The position numbers and the translations under genes are program-made. 64,000 nucleotides of DNA from Reclinomonas americana ATCC 50394. Taxonomy: Eukaryota > Jakobida > Jakobea > Jakobida. Positions within the stretch are counted from its first letter, which is position 1. Every line of letters starts with the position of its first letter. The stretch covers positions 1,674,001 through 1,738,000 of the forward strand of contig PS015009.1 in the NCBI GenBank assembly GCA_048213135.1. Direction: 5' to 3'. This document shows positions 26,700-38,357 of this stretch, piece after piece. The notes under the pieces were generated by a model. The model was not told the origin of the DNA, ran no database searches, and was given only the letters and a program-made list of their open reading frames with translations.

Positions 26700-26793
26700 A
26701 TAAATCAAAATTCAAAAGTAAAAAATCAAAACGGGCAGACATCCGGCTAAGGAAACTGTTTTTTACTTTTGATTTTTTAATTTTTACTTTTCT
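26700..26793. repeat. AT-rich dispersed repeat words between convergent genes
   Basis: Positions 26703-26730 contain ATCAAAATTCAAAAGTAAAA and continue AAATCAAAA. Virtually the same run recurs at 57808-57836 upstream of the second metH gene. Positions 26759-26792 repeat the same words in the opposite sense (TTTTACTTTTGATTTTTTAA). No coding potential. Confidence 0.6.
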
Positions 26794-26794
26794 C

Positions 26795-27454
26795 TTACTC
26801 TGCCCTATTAATAAAATCCACCAGCGGTTTCATGGCCGCGAATATTTTCGCCACGTTCTTCGCCAGGTCTTTTTTACCAACTTCTTCGTCGCTGATGGAA
26901 CGGGTTACGATAAAACTTTTCAGTTTGATATATTCAATGGCCGGGTTACTGTCGTCGTAACCTTTGGGTGGGCGGGACAATATGTTGTTTTGTTCCAGTC
27001 CTTCGGGGAACATCTTTTTGAACGAGGGACTGCCAATCACTTTTTTCCAATCGCTGAGGCTGTAATCGATCTCCTGCCTGATGTTAGCCAGCACCGGTGG
27101 TTCAGGCATCCATATACCTCCCGCGGCGAAACTTTTACCGGGTTCAATATGAAGATAATAACCCGCACCCAGTCCTTTTTTACCTGCTTTGTTGAAATAA
27201 GCCGCCATATTATTTTTATAAGGACGTTTGTCCTTGCTGAAACGAACATCACGGTTGATGCGGAAGACGCACTCTTTGGGTTGCAGGTGACTGATGGTTT
27301 CGTCGAAAGCGGAGATGGCTTTGATCAGCTGGCCGGTAAAGGAAAGAAAGTCTTCTTTAGCTGACTCATATTTCGCCCGGTTGGTATCAAACCAGGGCTT
27401 GTTGTTGTTCTTCTGTAATTGTTTTAAAAATTGCAGGGTTGATGTCTGGAGCAT
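26795..27454 (-). CDS. DUF2461 domain-containing protein
   Basis: The 219-residue protein matches the DUF2461 (TIGR02453) family: FLKQLQKNNNKPWFDTNRAKYE near the start, CVFRINRDVRFSKDKRPYK near residue 62 and YYLHIEPGKSFAAGGIW near residue 98. The biochemical role of the family is unknown. The start at 27454 (MLQTSTLQF) is three residues inside the longest frame. Confidence 0.88.
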   Translation of the reverse strand: MLQTSTLQFLKQLQKNNNKPWFDTNRAKYESAKEDFLSFTGQLIKAISAFDETISHLQPKECVFRINRDVRFSKDKRPYKNNMAAYFNKAGKKGLGAGYYLHIEPGKSFAAGGIWMPEPPVLANIRQEIDYSLSDWKKVIGSPSFKKMFPEGLEQNNILSRPPKGYDDSNPAIEYIKLKSFIVTRSISDEEVGKKDLAKNVAKIFAAMKPLVDFINRAE

Positions 27455-27485
27455 GCTACACATTTAGACCGCTAATGTACGCCAA

Positions 27486-27520
27486 AGAAAAAAGGAAAGA
27501 ACAATACGTTTCTTTCCTTT
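27486..27520 (-). terminator. Terminator after the NUMOD4/HNH gene
   Basis: AAAGGAAAGAA (27491-27501) pairs with TTCTTTCCTTT (27510-27520). Read on the minus strand it is followed by TTTCTTT. It lies 24 bp after the stop at 27544. Confidence 0.65.
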
Positions 27521-27543
27521 CTTATAATTATTGCATAGGGTTT

Positions 27544-28107
27544 CTATTTTACCTTACCCCAATTTTCTCCGCTCTTGATCCTGTAGAGGGTCATCTCACT
27601 TACTTTATATTTGGCAGCCATCTGCTTGTAAGTCATTTTCCGTTTCGGATTCCTGATCATTTCCTTGATAGCCTTTACTTGTGCCGCGTTCAGCTTCAAT
27701 CCTTCGGTACGCGTTGCCTGGCGTCGTTTATAGGCGATCTTTTCAGGGCTCTTTTGCTGGTGTTCGCTTACTTCTTCCAGTGTGGCCCATTTCAGGTTTT
27801 TATAATTGTTGTCTTTCTTTTTATGATTGATATGAATAACGTACCTGTGTTTAGGTGAGTTTTTTTTGCAGAATTGTTTGGCGACCTCCCTGTGGATATA
27901 AATAGTGCCATTGCCATCTTCCACATGAAGGTTAAGGGTTTTATATCCCGATGTTAATGACCCGTTCAGCAGTTTTCCATCTTTCTCAACCGATTCACCA
28001 TAGCTGGCAGCCCGGCCATGAGAAGAAACAGCGTACTTTTTTCGGAGAAGCTTATGACCACTGAATTGGATCTGCTTCCAGACTTCTCCTGGATTTTTCT
28101 TAATCAT
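27544..28107 (-). CDS. Free-standing NUMOD4/HNH endonuclease-like protein
   Basis: The 187-residue protein starts with a NUMOD4-like segment (GEVWKQIQFSGHKLL, YAVSSHGRAAS), continues with an HNH-type core (HREVAKQFC, then VIHINHKKKDNNYKNLKWAT at about residues 89-108) and ends with a helix-turn-helix-like tail (LNAAQVKAIKEMI, MTYKQMAAKYKVSEMTLYRIKSG). The core keeps the N..NL.W pattern, but the usual DH of VDH is IH. Such proteins resemble intron-homing endonucleases, yet no intron or intein is nearby, so a regulatory or defensive role is possible. Confidence 0.8.
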   Translation of the reverse strand: MIKKNPGEVWKQIQFSGHKLLRKKYAVSSHGRAASYGESVEKDGKLLNGSLTSGYKTLNLHVEDGNGTIYIHREVAKQFCKKNSPKHRYVIHINHKKKDNNYKNLKWATLEEVSEHQQKSPEKIAYKRRQATRTEGLKLNAAQVKAIKEMIRNPKRKMTYKQMAAKYKVSEMTLYRIKSGENWGKVK

Positions 28108-28213
28108 TTCATTATGATTTAATAAGTGATGTTGCGGTTAAGCGAGACTCCCGTAACAGAATTGTTGATTTTTTGGAAGAGTAGTTCACTTATAAATATA
28201 AAAAAACTTTTTA

Positions 28214-30310
<2,097 letters not shown>

Positions 30311-30429
30311 TCAAAGGTATTCAGATGACGTTAATTACCAAGTAAGACCCGGGGTTAATTTATATGGACGGCTGCAGGTACCGTTGTACACAATCGGGCC
30401 GTTCCTGTATCTTTGGAAAAACCTTCACT

Positions 30430-32076
30430 ATGCTGCGCCGACTTCCCCTTAACTTTTTCTTATTCATCGTTTGTTGTTTGCTGTTGCATGCCTGCAAGTT
30501 CAGGCAAAAGGCCGACCTCATCATTCACCATGCACGCATCTACACGGTAGATGACAAGTTCAGTACAGCTGAAGCTATGGTCATACGCGACGGAAAGATC
30601 ATGGCCACAGGCAGCAACGATGACATATTAAAAACCTATGAAGCAAAGGAAATGAAAGACGCGGGAGGGAAAGCCATATTCCCCGGCTTTATTGATGCGC
30701 ACTGCCACTTTACCGGTTATGCTACGGATATGTGGAAATGCGATCTCACGTCCACCATTTCTTTTGAAGAGATACTGGCCCGCTTGCAATCATTCAACAA
30801 AACGAATACGGCAGAATGGCTTTATGGCCGTGGTTGGGATCAGAACGACTGGGAAGTGAAAAATTTCCCGGATAAAACACAGATTGACCAGCTGTTTCCC
30901 GATAAACCTGTTTTTCTTAAACGGGTTGATGGTCATGCAGCCCTGGTCAACCAGAAAGCCCTGGATATAGCCGGTATCACCGCCAGTACAGTTATTGCCG
31001 GCGGCAGCGTTGAACTGAAAGACGGCAAGCCAACCGGTATACTTATTGACAATGCCATGGATATCGTGGAAAATAAAGTGCCTTTGCTGAGCGAAGAGTT
31101 GAGCAAACAGTATTACGACAAGGCGCAGCAGGAATGCTTTGAACTCGGACTTACCGGGGTGCACGACTGTGGTGTAAGTGAGCGCACCATCCGCCTGGTG
31201 GAAGAAGAACAAAAAACAGGCAGGCTGAAGATGAAAATATATGCGTTGCTCACCGACAGTGCTGTATATTATGATAAATGGATCAGCAGCGGGCCCTATA
31301 AAACAGACCGCCTGCATGTGGGAGGGTTTAAATTGTATGCCGATGGAGCCCTGGGCAGCCGCGGCGCCTGTATGCTGCAGCACTATGCCGATCGGCCCGA
31401 CTGGAGCGGTTTCCTTCTGAGCGATACACAGCACTTTAAAAATGCGTTTACCAAATTTGCTGCCTCTAAACTGCAGGTATGTACACATGCCATCGGCGAC
31501 AGCGGTAACCGGGAAATACTGAAGCTGTATGCTGAAGTTTTGAAAGGAAAGAACGACAGGCGCTGGCGTATCGAACATGCGCAGGTGGTCAACAACAACG
31601 ATTTTCACTTCTTCGGTGATTACAATATTATTCCTTCCGTTCAACCCACGCATGCCACCAGCGATATGTACTGGGCGGCAGACCGGATTGGCCCTGAAAG
31701 GGTGAAGGGTGCCTATGCGTATAAGCAACTGCTGGAGCAGAATGGCTGGATGCCGCTGGGGACCGATTTTCCGGTAGAATACATCAGCCCGATCAAAACG
31801 TTTTTTGCAGCTGTGGTTCGCCAGGATGCAAAGGAATTTCCGGCTGGCGGGTATCAAATGGAAAATGCCCTCACGCGTGAGCAAACACTCAGGGGAATGA
31901 CCATCTGGGCGGCCCGTGGCGCTTTTGAAGAAAAGGAAAAAGGCAGCCTGGAAGTTGGAAAAGCGGCGGATTTCATCATTCTCGATACCGACCTGATCAG
32001 TTGTGAATCGGCGGCCATACTCAATACCCAGGTGATTGCCACGTACATCAACGGAGAAAAGGTGTTCGGGAAATAA
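30430..32076 (+). CDS. YtcJ-like amidohydrolase, predicted lipoprotein
   Basis: The 548-residue protein has a lipoprotein signal (FIVCCLLLHAC) followed by an amidohydrolase domain. The metal-binding HxH is in FIDAHCHFTGYA near residue 85, with later sites in CTHAIGDSGNR and GTDFPVE. It belongs to the Amidohydro_3/YtcJ group, whose substrates are mostly unknown. I start at ATG 30430; the frame runs open to 30364, but that stretch has no export signal. It is convergent with the response regulator ending at 32082. Confidence 0.87.
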   Translation: MLRRLPLNFFLFIVCCLLLHACKFRQKADLIIHHARIYTVDDKFSTAEAMVIRDGKIMATGSNDDILKTYEAKEMKDAGGKAIFPGFIDAHCHFTGYATDMWKCDLTSTISFEEILARLQSFNKTNTAEWLYGRGWDQNDWEVKNFPDKTQIDQLFPDKPVFLKRVDGHAALVNQKALDIAGITASTVIAGGSVELKDGKPTGILIDNAMDIVENKVPLLSEELSKQYYDKAQQECFELGLTGVHDCGVSERTIRLVEEEQKTGRLKMKIYALLTDSAVYYDKWISSGPYKTDRLHVGGFKLYADGALGSRGACMLQHYADRPDWSGFLLSDTQHFKNAFTKFAASKLQVCTHAIGDSGNREILKLYAEVLKGKNDRRWRIEHAQVVNNNDFHFFGDYNIIPSVQPTHATSDMYWAADRIGPERVKGAYAYKQLLEQNGWMPLGTDFPVEYISPIKTFFAAVVRQDAKEFPAGGYQMENALTREQTLRGMTIWAARGAFEEKEKGSLEVGKAADFIILDTDLISCESAAILNTQVIATYINGEKVFGK

Positions 32077-32081
32077 TTTGG

Positions 32082-32717
32082 TCAATTTACAATAACGATG
32101 CCATTGCGGATGGCATACATTACCAGTCCCACCCGTGTTTTGAGATTCAGTTTTTCAAACAGGGCATCACGGTAGCCGTCGATAGTGCGGGGGCTGAGGT
32201 ACATTTTTTCCGCGATCTCTTTATAAGTGAGTTCTGTACAGGCGTATTTTAAAAATTCTGTTTCCCGGTCGTTGAGATGGGTAAGTCCATCCTTATCATT
32301 ACTGTTGATGGCGTGAATGAGCCGGCCACTCACCAGGTCGGAATAATAAAACCCGGTATCCAGTACGGAATCGATGGCTTTTTTCAACTCCGCCGGATCG
32401 CAGTCTTTGAGGATATACCCTCTTGCGCCGGCTTTGAGCATACGAATGATGCTGGTTTCATTATCGTACATGCTGAGTGCCAGTATTTTTATATGCGGAA
32501 GGTGCTGAACAAACCACTGCGTGGCTGAAAACCCATCCATTTCCGGCATATTGATATCCATCAGGATAAGATCGGGTTCATTGCCTTTTTTTACTGTTTC
32601 TATCAGTTCATTGCCATCATTGGCCTCAAAGGCAACATCATAGCCGAGGCTTTGCACGAGTATGGCAAGCCCGTTACGGAGCAGGGAGTGATCGTCGGCC
32701 AGGGCAATGGTGGGCAT
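32082..32717 (-). CDS. NarL/FixJ-family response regulator
   Basis: The 211-residue protein has a receiver domain (LADDHS, phospho-acceptor Asp54 in LILMDINMPEMDG) and a LuxR-type helix-turn-helix (LNDRETEFLKYACTELTYKE, seen at about 142-161, and YLSPRTIDGYRDALFEKL). No kinase is adjacent. The nearest suitable partner is the propeller kinase starting at 35346, from which it is separated by two AT-rich genes. Those genes may have been inserted between an original divergent pair. Confidence 0.92.
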   Translation of the reverse strand: MPTIALADDHSLLRNGLAILVQSLGYDVAFEANDGNELIETVKKGNEPDLILMDINMPEMDGFSATQWFVQHLPHIKILALSMYDNETSIIRMLKAGARGYILKDCDPAELKKAIDSVLDTGFYYSDLVSGRLIHAINSNDKDGLTHLNDRETEFLKYACTELTYKEIAEKMYLSPRTIDGYRDALFEKLNLKTRVGLVMYAIRNGIVIVN

Positions 32718-32830
32718 AAATGCTGGATTGAATTCTTAGAGCAAAATACATAAAGCTGCTGGAAAAAGAGTGAAATGACGGTTTTTATTCAGTAATAAAG
32801 TTGTATTCTGTTATTCCTAAACCAGCACAA

Positions 32831-33682
32831 ATGAAAAAATGTATACTTTTTGGGCTATCCTTATGCCTCACTGTTACAGTTTCCGCCCAGGAACAATCTT
32901 TTAAGAATGGCTTTCGCTTTTCCCGAAACCTGTTAAATAATAACCAGGACAGCCTCTTCCAGATGAAAGATACAACAGTTACAGTGTTGAAAGAGATAGG
33001 CTATCTCCAAAATTCGGGAGAAAAAATAATGAGCAGAAGTGATTCTGCTTATACGCTTTACATGTATAAAAGAAAATTCGGGGGAGGAGCTAAGCTAAAG
33101 GGGATTATCAAAGAAATAAATGAAGATTCCCTGTTTATTAAATTCTTCCCTTTTACCAAAGACCCTGCAAAGGATAGTGCAGGATATGTAAATTCCAGGA
33201 ATGAAAAAAGTGATTTTGTATTAAAAATGAATCGCTGGAATACTTCGATATGGAAAAATCAGTACAAGGATATACCGTATAAAAGCTTTCAGATCACGGC
33301 AGCCAATTTTCCTTTGCGGGTAAACCTGTCAGATGGGACCCTGGAAACGGGATTTACAAATGTGGCTGTGAGCATTTCAAGGGTTCATGGCCAGGCGAGG
33401 ATATATAAAAGTGAATTTATGAAACCGAGATTCCGATCCTGGGGTCATGGAGGAATAATCGGTATTGGTTCCCGTAAGGACATTAATGATAAAGAGGAGC
33501 TTTCTATTAACTATGGCGTTTCTTTTATCGCCTCTATTTACGGCGTTAAATTCCTGGTTGCCACAGGTTTTGAAAACGGCTTTAAGCGTACTTCAAAAAA
33601 AGCCTCCGGTTTTATAGGCTTTGGCTTTGGGCTTGATATCTATGAACTGGTGAGCCCGGAAATAAAGAAAAAGGGAGAATAG
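32831..33682 (+). CDS. Secreted protein of unknown function, AT-rich gene
   Basis: The 283-residue protein has a signal peptide (CILFGLSLCLTVTVSAQ) and a beta-rich mature part with a glycine-rich C-terminal third (GGIIGIGS, SGFIGFGFGLDIYEL) that could be a small barrel or membrane-facing region. I start at ATG 32831; an in-frame TTG at 32801 lies in the promoter region. GC content is near 35% in the lines I counted, below the neighbours. It ends 1 bp from the convergent C11 protease gene. Function unknown. Confidence 0.65.
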   Translation: MKKCILFGLSLCLTVTVSAQEQSFKNGFRFSRNLLNNNQDSLFQMKDTTVTVLKEIGYLQNSGEKIMSRSDSAYTLYMYKRKFGGGAKLKGIIKEINEDSLFIKFFPFTKDPAKDSAGYVNSRNEKSDFVLKMNRWNTSIWKNQYKDIPYKSFQITAANFPLRVNLSDGTLETGFTNVAVSISRVHGQARIYKSEFMKPRFRSWGHGGIIGIGSRKDINDKEELSINYGVSFIASIYGVKFLVATGFENGFKRTSKKASGFIGFGFGLDIYELVSPEIKKKGE

Positions 33683-33683
33683 G

Positions 33684-35306
33684 TCATTGTTTTGTTTTAT
33701 AAATTTTATTCCACTGAGAGTTGATGCGGGATTCACTTTGCTTATTAATGTCAGATTTAAAACTGTCGAGGATAATTTCTGTGAAATTGCCACCACTCTT
33801 AATATTGTTGTCAACCTTTTTATCTCCCTGGTAATATTCAGCAATGTAATTATTCCACTTGAGGTTTGACGGGCTTGACGCTTCTTTTAAGCGGTCCAGG
33901 GTATCGTAGTATTTTATCAATAACTTATTCCACCCGGTAAGGGAATTAAAAAGATTGTATCTTCTATTGGCAAGGGAACCCTTAAATTGTTCTCTGTTTG
34001 CAGGGAAAGTTATTGTTATTCCGTTGCCACCGATGTTTTCCCTGCCAAGAATTGCTTTTTTATAGTTACTGGACAGAAAAGAAGATATAATATCGTTTTG
34101 CAGAAGGGAAAGAACTTCTTTGATCATATCTCCAAGAACGTAGTCATTTTGCTTAAGGTAGTATAAAACATTCTCAAGAAACCATATGAGATCTATATTA
34201 TACATTGGGTAGTCAATTTTCTCTACTTCCATATCTTCCGTGGGCCTGTAGGTATAATCCCGGCATTTACTTCTTGCTGTATGTATAACCCCGCACAGCA
34301 GAGGCATTTTCTTAATAATGTGATCACACATCTGTTTGAAATGATACTGCAGGCTTTCTGTATCTGTAGCTTTTGCAGACAATAATTTTATTGTACTGGT
34401 ATGCGTCACGGAAACACCCATTTTCCTGAACTCCTCAATCTCCGAATCATAATCCGCGTAATTCCTGTAATAAAAAACCGCGACAAGCATACGGGCGACT
34501 TCACTATCATTTATCTCTTCACGCTGAATAATTTTGGAGCAAAATTCCTTATAGCCCAACCCTAATGCCGGCATTTCATCGGCAGATGCAATAAAGTTTT
34601 TCGTTACCGGGGAAAAGGTAAAGGCGTTTTCAATTTGTTGTCCCCAGCAGCAATCCAGGCATATGAATCCTAATCCCTGAAAGCCAAATATGGCATAAAG
34701 TGAGGTGGCCAATTTCCTATAGGTCAGTGTTTGCTCCTCCCTGTACCTGCGTTTGCTATAAATCGCAGTCACGAAGGAGGCATCTGACCTTTTCCTGGAA
34801 AAACCGTAATAAGCGAAGCTGCCTTCATAGTTAAGATATCTCCTCTTCTCACTCAGGTAGGCATCAATTTTTTCTTCACTCCAGTTGGGATTAATTTTGT
34901 ATATCTTTTCTACATAAACGGCGGAAGAAATATCGGTCTCGCCGGGTCCTCCATGCCCTTTGTAAATAACGCCATAGTTCCTGGCCTTGTATTCCTTTTT
35001 AATATAGCTGAAAAAGAAGCGAAGAATCTTCATGCCTGCAAGATTTTCACTTCTGCTTATATGTACAGGCCGGTCAATCAGGAAGCCGTTTTCTGTCTTT
35101 ACTTCGTATAGGCTGGGTCTTGAGAAGGTCGGGGAGAACTTATTCATCTCAAGGCCATCAAAAAGGATGAGAAAGTTTACTTTGTCATTACTACCGGCTG
35201 CATATATTTCTTCTATGCATTTAATGGATTCATTTATAAGGTTATTTTCTCCACTGACTATAAAAAGTATAGTCCAGGTGGCAGCGGGTTTCTTTTTGTG
35301 GTACAC
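33684..35306 (-). CDS. Clostripain-like (C11) cysteine peptidase, caspase fold
   Basis: The 540-residue product matches the C11 peptidase pattern of clan CD: an opening strand TWTILFIVSGENNL, then YGVIYKGHGG with the catalytic His (residue 118) and FICLDCCWGQQIE with the catalytic Cys (residue 220), followed by FIASADEMPALGLGY. No signal peptide is seen, so it is probably cytoplasmic. The start is uncertain: I prefer GTG 35306 just before the domain; TTG 35336 or ATG 35399 would crowd or overlap the divergent kinase. It is AT-rich. Substrate and role are unknown. Confidence 0.78.
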   Translation of the reverse strand: MYHKKKPAATWTILFIVSGENNLINESIKCIEEIYAAGSNDKVNFLILFDGLEMNKFSPTFSRPSLYEVKTENGFLIDRPVHISRSENLAGMKILRFFFSYIKKEYKARNYGVIYKGHGGPGETDISSAVYVEKIYKINPNWSEEKIDAYLSEKRRYLNYEGSFAYYGFSRKRSDASFVTAIYSKRRYREEQTLTYRKLATSLYAIFGFQGLGFICLDCCWGQQIENAFTFSPVTKNFIASADEMPALGLGYKEFCSKIIQREEINDSEVARMLVAVFYYRNYADYDSEIEEFRKMGVSVTHTSTIKLLSAKATDTESLQYHFKQMCDHIIKKMPLLCGVIHTARSKCRDYTYRPTEDMEVEKIDYPMYNIDLIWFLENVLYYLKQNDYVLGDMIKEVLSLLQNDIISSFLSSNYKKAILGRENIGGNGITITFPANREQFKGSLANRRYNLFNSLTGWNKLLIKYYDTLDRLKEASSPSNLKWNNYIAEYYQGDKKVDNNIKSGGNFTEIILDSFKSDINKQSESRINSQWNKIYKTKQ

Positions 35307-35345
35307 TGTTGCTGGTTTTAAACTAAATTTAAACAAATTAACTGC

Positions 35346-38300
35346 ATGACAAAAGGGTTTTTTCACGGTTTCCTGCTTGCCCTGGTCCTCTGTACCCAAT
35401 TGTCTGCACAGATATCGGTATTTAAATCTTATACGTTTCGGGAGGGTTTAAATACTTACGGAATTAATAAATGTATACAGGATAAGTTTGGTTATATATG
35501 GGTAGCTACACAGGATGGCATCTACCGGTTTAACGGCCGCTCTTTTGAAGTACTTAAAAGTAATATCACGGGCCCAACTGGTCCGGCGGGTAATTGCTTC
35601 TTTGATATTGGAAATGACGAAGATGCAAATATTTACGCTGTTGATTTTAATAAGGGCATCGATATTATTAACACAAGAGACCTTTCTGTAAGTGTACCCG
35701 GAGACAGCAAAACGCTTTTTGCACAGCTTCCCAACCTTTGGTTAAAAAAAATATATACGGATCAGAGTGGAAATATATGGATAGGCGGGCGGGATTTCCT
35801 CGCTTGTAAAATGAAAGATGCTGATGCATTTAATCTCATCCAACCACCACCCGACTGCAAAACTCCTATGGATATATCATTTATTAAACCCATTTCCAGT
35901 GAGTTTTTACTTATAGGAGTAGGAGGATATGGTATTTTATTGTTTGATACACGTACAACGAAATTAGTAACAGTTGTCAGGAAACTTGATGCCGGGAATG
36001 CACAGATCTTCGATGAGGTTAAGGATATGGTAATGGAAAAGGATACGGCGTACTTACTGACAGAGCGATCTATTGTAAAAGGACTTTTCAAAAGTGGCAG
36101 CTGGCAACTTGTTCAGCGATACGACTATCCTGAATTTGCAAAACTTGTTGTGAACTGCATGGTAAAAGACAATACGGGAAGATTTCTGGTGGGTACCAAT
36201 TCCGGTTTGGTTGAAACGAATATTGCTACAGCTCACTTTAAGATATACACTGCAGAGCCGGGCAAACAGCGCTGGTTACAGGATAATATGATCAATGATC
36301 TTATGATCGATAACCATGATAATCTCTGGATTAGTACCTCGAAGATGCTGCATATGGCGCATTTGCCGGAAAGTGGCTTCCAGACTTTTACAGGAGAACA
36401 ACCAGGAAGCGATCGCATGGATCATATCTATACGCTTATGCCTAAAAACGATAACGAGATATTTGCAACGGGAACCGGCGGTCTTTATCTCACGAATTTG
36501 GAAAGAAAACATACAAAAATGATCCGCGGTTCTTCTGCTCTTGGCCTGGTGCATCATATTGAGCAGGTAGAACCTGGGTTATGGTTGGTTTCTTCAGACA
36601 AAGGCATGTATGCTTATGATCCTCAAAGCAACAGGTTATCCCAGGAACTGCTGATCAAAAAATTTCCAGAATGGAAAGCATATCGGAACACCTATTTTAA
36701 TACAGCTTATAGAAAAGGAGATGTGTTTTACTGGGCAAGTGAAGAACAGGAAGGGCTGATAAAATGGGACAAAAAAAACAGAATAATTCAAGCGTTCAAA
36801 AACGGAACTCCCCTTTCCGGAGGCTTGCCGGAAAACCACATCCATAATCTTAAAACGGATAGGGAAAATAATCTCTGGTTGCTGATGGACAATTACCTGG
36901 CCCGTTTTGACACGCAACTCGACAGTGTAACGTTTATGCTGGCGTATACCATAGAATCACGCACAGGCCTTAACTCCTCCAGCTATTTTGATCTTTTTGA
37001 CGATGGTAATACCATCTGGATAAGTACCTATGGCGGAGGATTAAATGGATACAATAAGAAAAGTGGCAGCTGGAAATATATTACCGAAAAGGAAGGGCTG
37101 TCCAACAACTGTGTTTATGGAATATTGCCCGAAAAGGACAGCCTGTTCTGGGTAAGTACGAACATGGGGCTTTCAAGGGTAAATTATATAACAGGAAGTT
37201 GTATCAATTATTATTATGAAGATGGTTTGCAGGATAATTTTTTTGATGAAAAAAGTTCATTGCGGATAAATCAAAAACTTTATTTCGGCGGCATCAACGG
37301 GTTTACAGAAATTGATCTTGATAAATTTAATAAACAGGAATATAATACCCCGGTTTACATAGACCGGATTGATTATTCCGTAAACAATAAAAAAAATATA
37401 TGCTATAACCTGGAATGGGATAAACTGGTACTTCCTTCTGGTACAAATCTCATCAGTATTCACTTGTCTGCATTAAATTATGTAAATAATCATAAGGTGA
37501 AATTCTACTATAGTATTGAAGGGATGCAGAAGTATTATATTGAAGTGAATGACGATAATATAATTACACTGAATACACTTTCTTATGGATCGTACACCAT
37601 CAATATTGGTTACAAAAATGAAAATGGAATTTTTATAGACCGGGCTCTCAGGCTGAATATTTACCTGCAACCCAAATGGTTTCAGACCTGGTGGTTTAAA
37701 TTGCTCGTTGGATTGATTATTTCAGGATTTATTTATGCCCTTTACCGTTACCGGATATCACAGATCAAAAAACAACACGAGATCCGCAAAAGCATCGCCG
37801 CCGACCTGCACGATGATCTCGGCAGCACTCTCAACAGCGTAAAAGTATTCACCAACCTGGCCATCGGTGGCGTCAAACAGGAAGAAAGTCTGCAACAGAT
37901 AAAAGACAATCTCAATGAGGCCACCATAGGGCTCCGGGATATGATATGGGTGCTGGACGATTCGCTGGATACCGTAGATGAACTGGTCACCCGGCTCAAA
38001 CAGTATGCTATTCCTATTACTGCTGCCAGTAATATGGAGCTGAAAATTGTCGCCGATTTTGAAGCCGGGAAACAGAAAATGACCAAAGAGGAAAAGCGCA
38101 ATCTTTTCCTGGTGTGCAAAGAAGTGATCAACAATGCCATCAAATACTCAGGCGCTTCGCTTATACTGGTGCACATACAGCCTTCAGGTAAAAAGATCAG
38201 GATCGATATTACAGATAATGGTTCCGGGTTCGACACAGGGAAAGTAAAAAAAGGGTACGGGCTGAACAATATGCAGTACCGGGCCAAACAGATCGGTTAC

Positions 38301-38357
38301 CATGTCCGGATGCAATCCGAACCAGGTAAAGGAACAACCATAACCCTTCTTTGCTGA
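35346..38357 (+). CDS. Propeller-type sensor histidine kinase with Y_Y_Y domain
   Basis: The 1003-residue protein has a signal peptide, two-component-regulator propeller repeats (GYIWVATQDGIYRFNG, NLWISTSKMLHMAH) to about residue 660 and a Y_Y_Y domain to about 770. A membrane helix (LLVGLIISGFIYALY) and a HisKA_3 kinase follow, with His822 in IAADLHDDLGST and the ATP lobe CKEVINNAIKYSG, ITDNGSG. It is not a hybrid kinase, so it needs a separate regulator, perhaps the one at 32082. Base composition jumps near 37740, from about 30% GC to about 50%. Confidence 0.9.
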   Translation: MTKGFFHGFLLALVLCTQLSAQISVFKSYTFREGLNTYGINKCIQDKFGYIWVATQDGIYRFNGRSFEVLKSNITGPTGPAGNCFFDIGNDEDANIYAVDFNKGIDIINTRDLSVSVPGDSKTLFAQLPNLWLKKIYTDQSGNIWIGGRDFLACKMKDADAFNLIQPPPDCKTPMDISFIKPISSEFLLIGVGGYGILLFDTRTTKLVTVVRKLDAGNAQIFDEVKDMVMEKDTAYLLTERSIVKGLFKSGSWQLVQRYDYPEFAKLVVNCMVKDNTGRFLVGTNSGLVETNIATAHFKIYTAEPGKQRWLQDNMINDLMIDNHDNLWISTSKMLHMAHLPESGFQTFTGEQPGSDRMDHIYTLMPKNDNEIFATGTGGLYLTNLERKHTKMIRGSSALGLVHHIEQVEPGLWLVSSDKGMYAYDPQSNRLSQELLIKKFPEWKAYRNTYFNTAYRKGDVFYWASEEQEGLIKWDKKNRIIQAFKNGTPLSGGLPENHIHNLKTDRENNLWLLMDNYLARFDTQLDSVTFMLAYTIESRTGLNSSSYFDLFDDGNTIWISTYGGGLNGYNKKSGSWKYITEKEGLSNNCVYGILPEKDSLFWVSTNMGLSRVNYITGSCINYYYEDGLQDNFFDEKSSLRINQKLYFGGINGFTEIDLDKFNKQEYNTPVYIDRIDYSVNNKKNICYNLEWDKLVLPSGTNLISIHLSALNYVNNHKVKFYYSIEGMQKYYIEVNDDNIITLNTLSYGSYTINIGYKNENGIFIDRALRLNIYLQPKWFQTWWFKLLVGLIISGFIYALYRYRISQIKKQHEIRKSIAADLHDDLGSTLNSVKVFTNLAIGGVKQEESLQQIKDNLNEATIGLRDMIWVLDDSLDTVDELVTRLKQYAIPITAASNMELKIVADFEAGKQKMTKEEKRNLFLVCKEVINNAIKYSGASLILVHIQPSGKKIRIDITDNGSGFDTGKVKKGYGLNNMQYRAKQIGYHVRMQSEPGKGTTITLLC

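Noticed and set aside
30790-32085. 431-codon open frame on the minus strand
   Set aside because: It lies entirely antisense to the amidohydrolase gene, which has clear motifs. The translated product has no recognisable domain and typical shadow composition.
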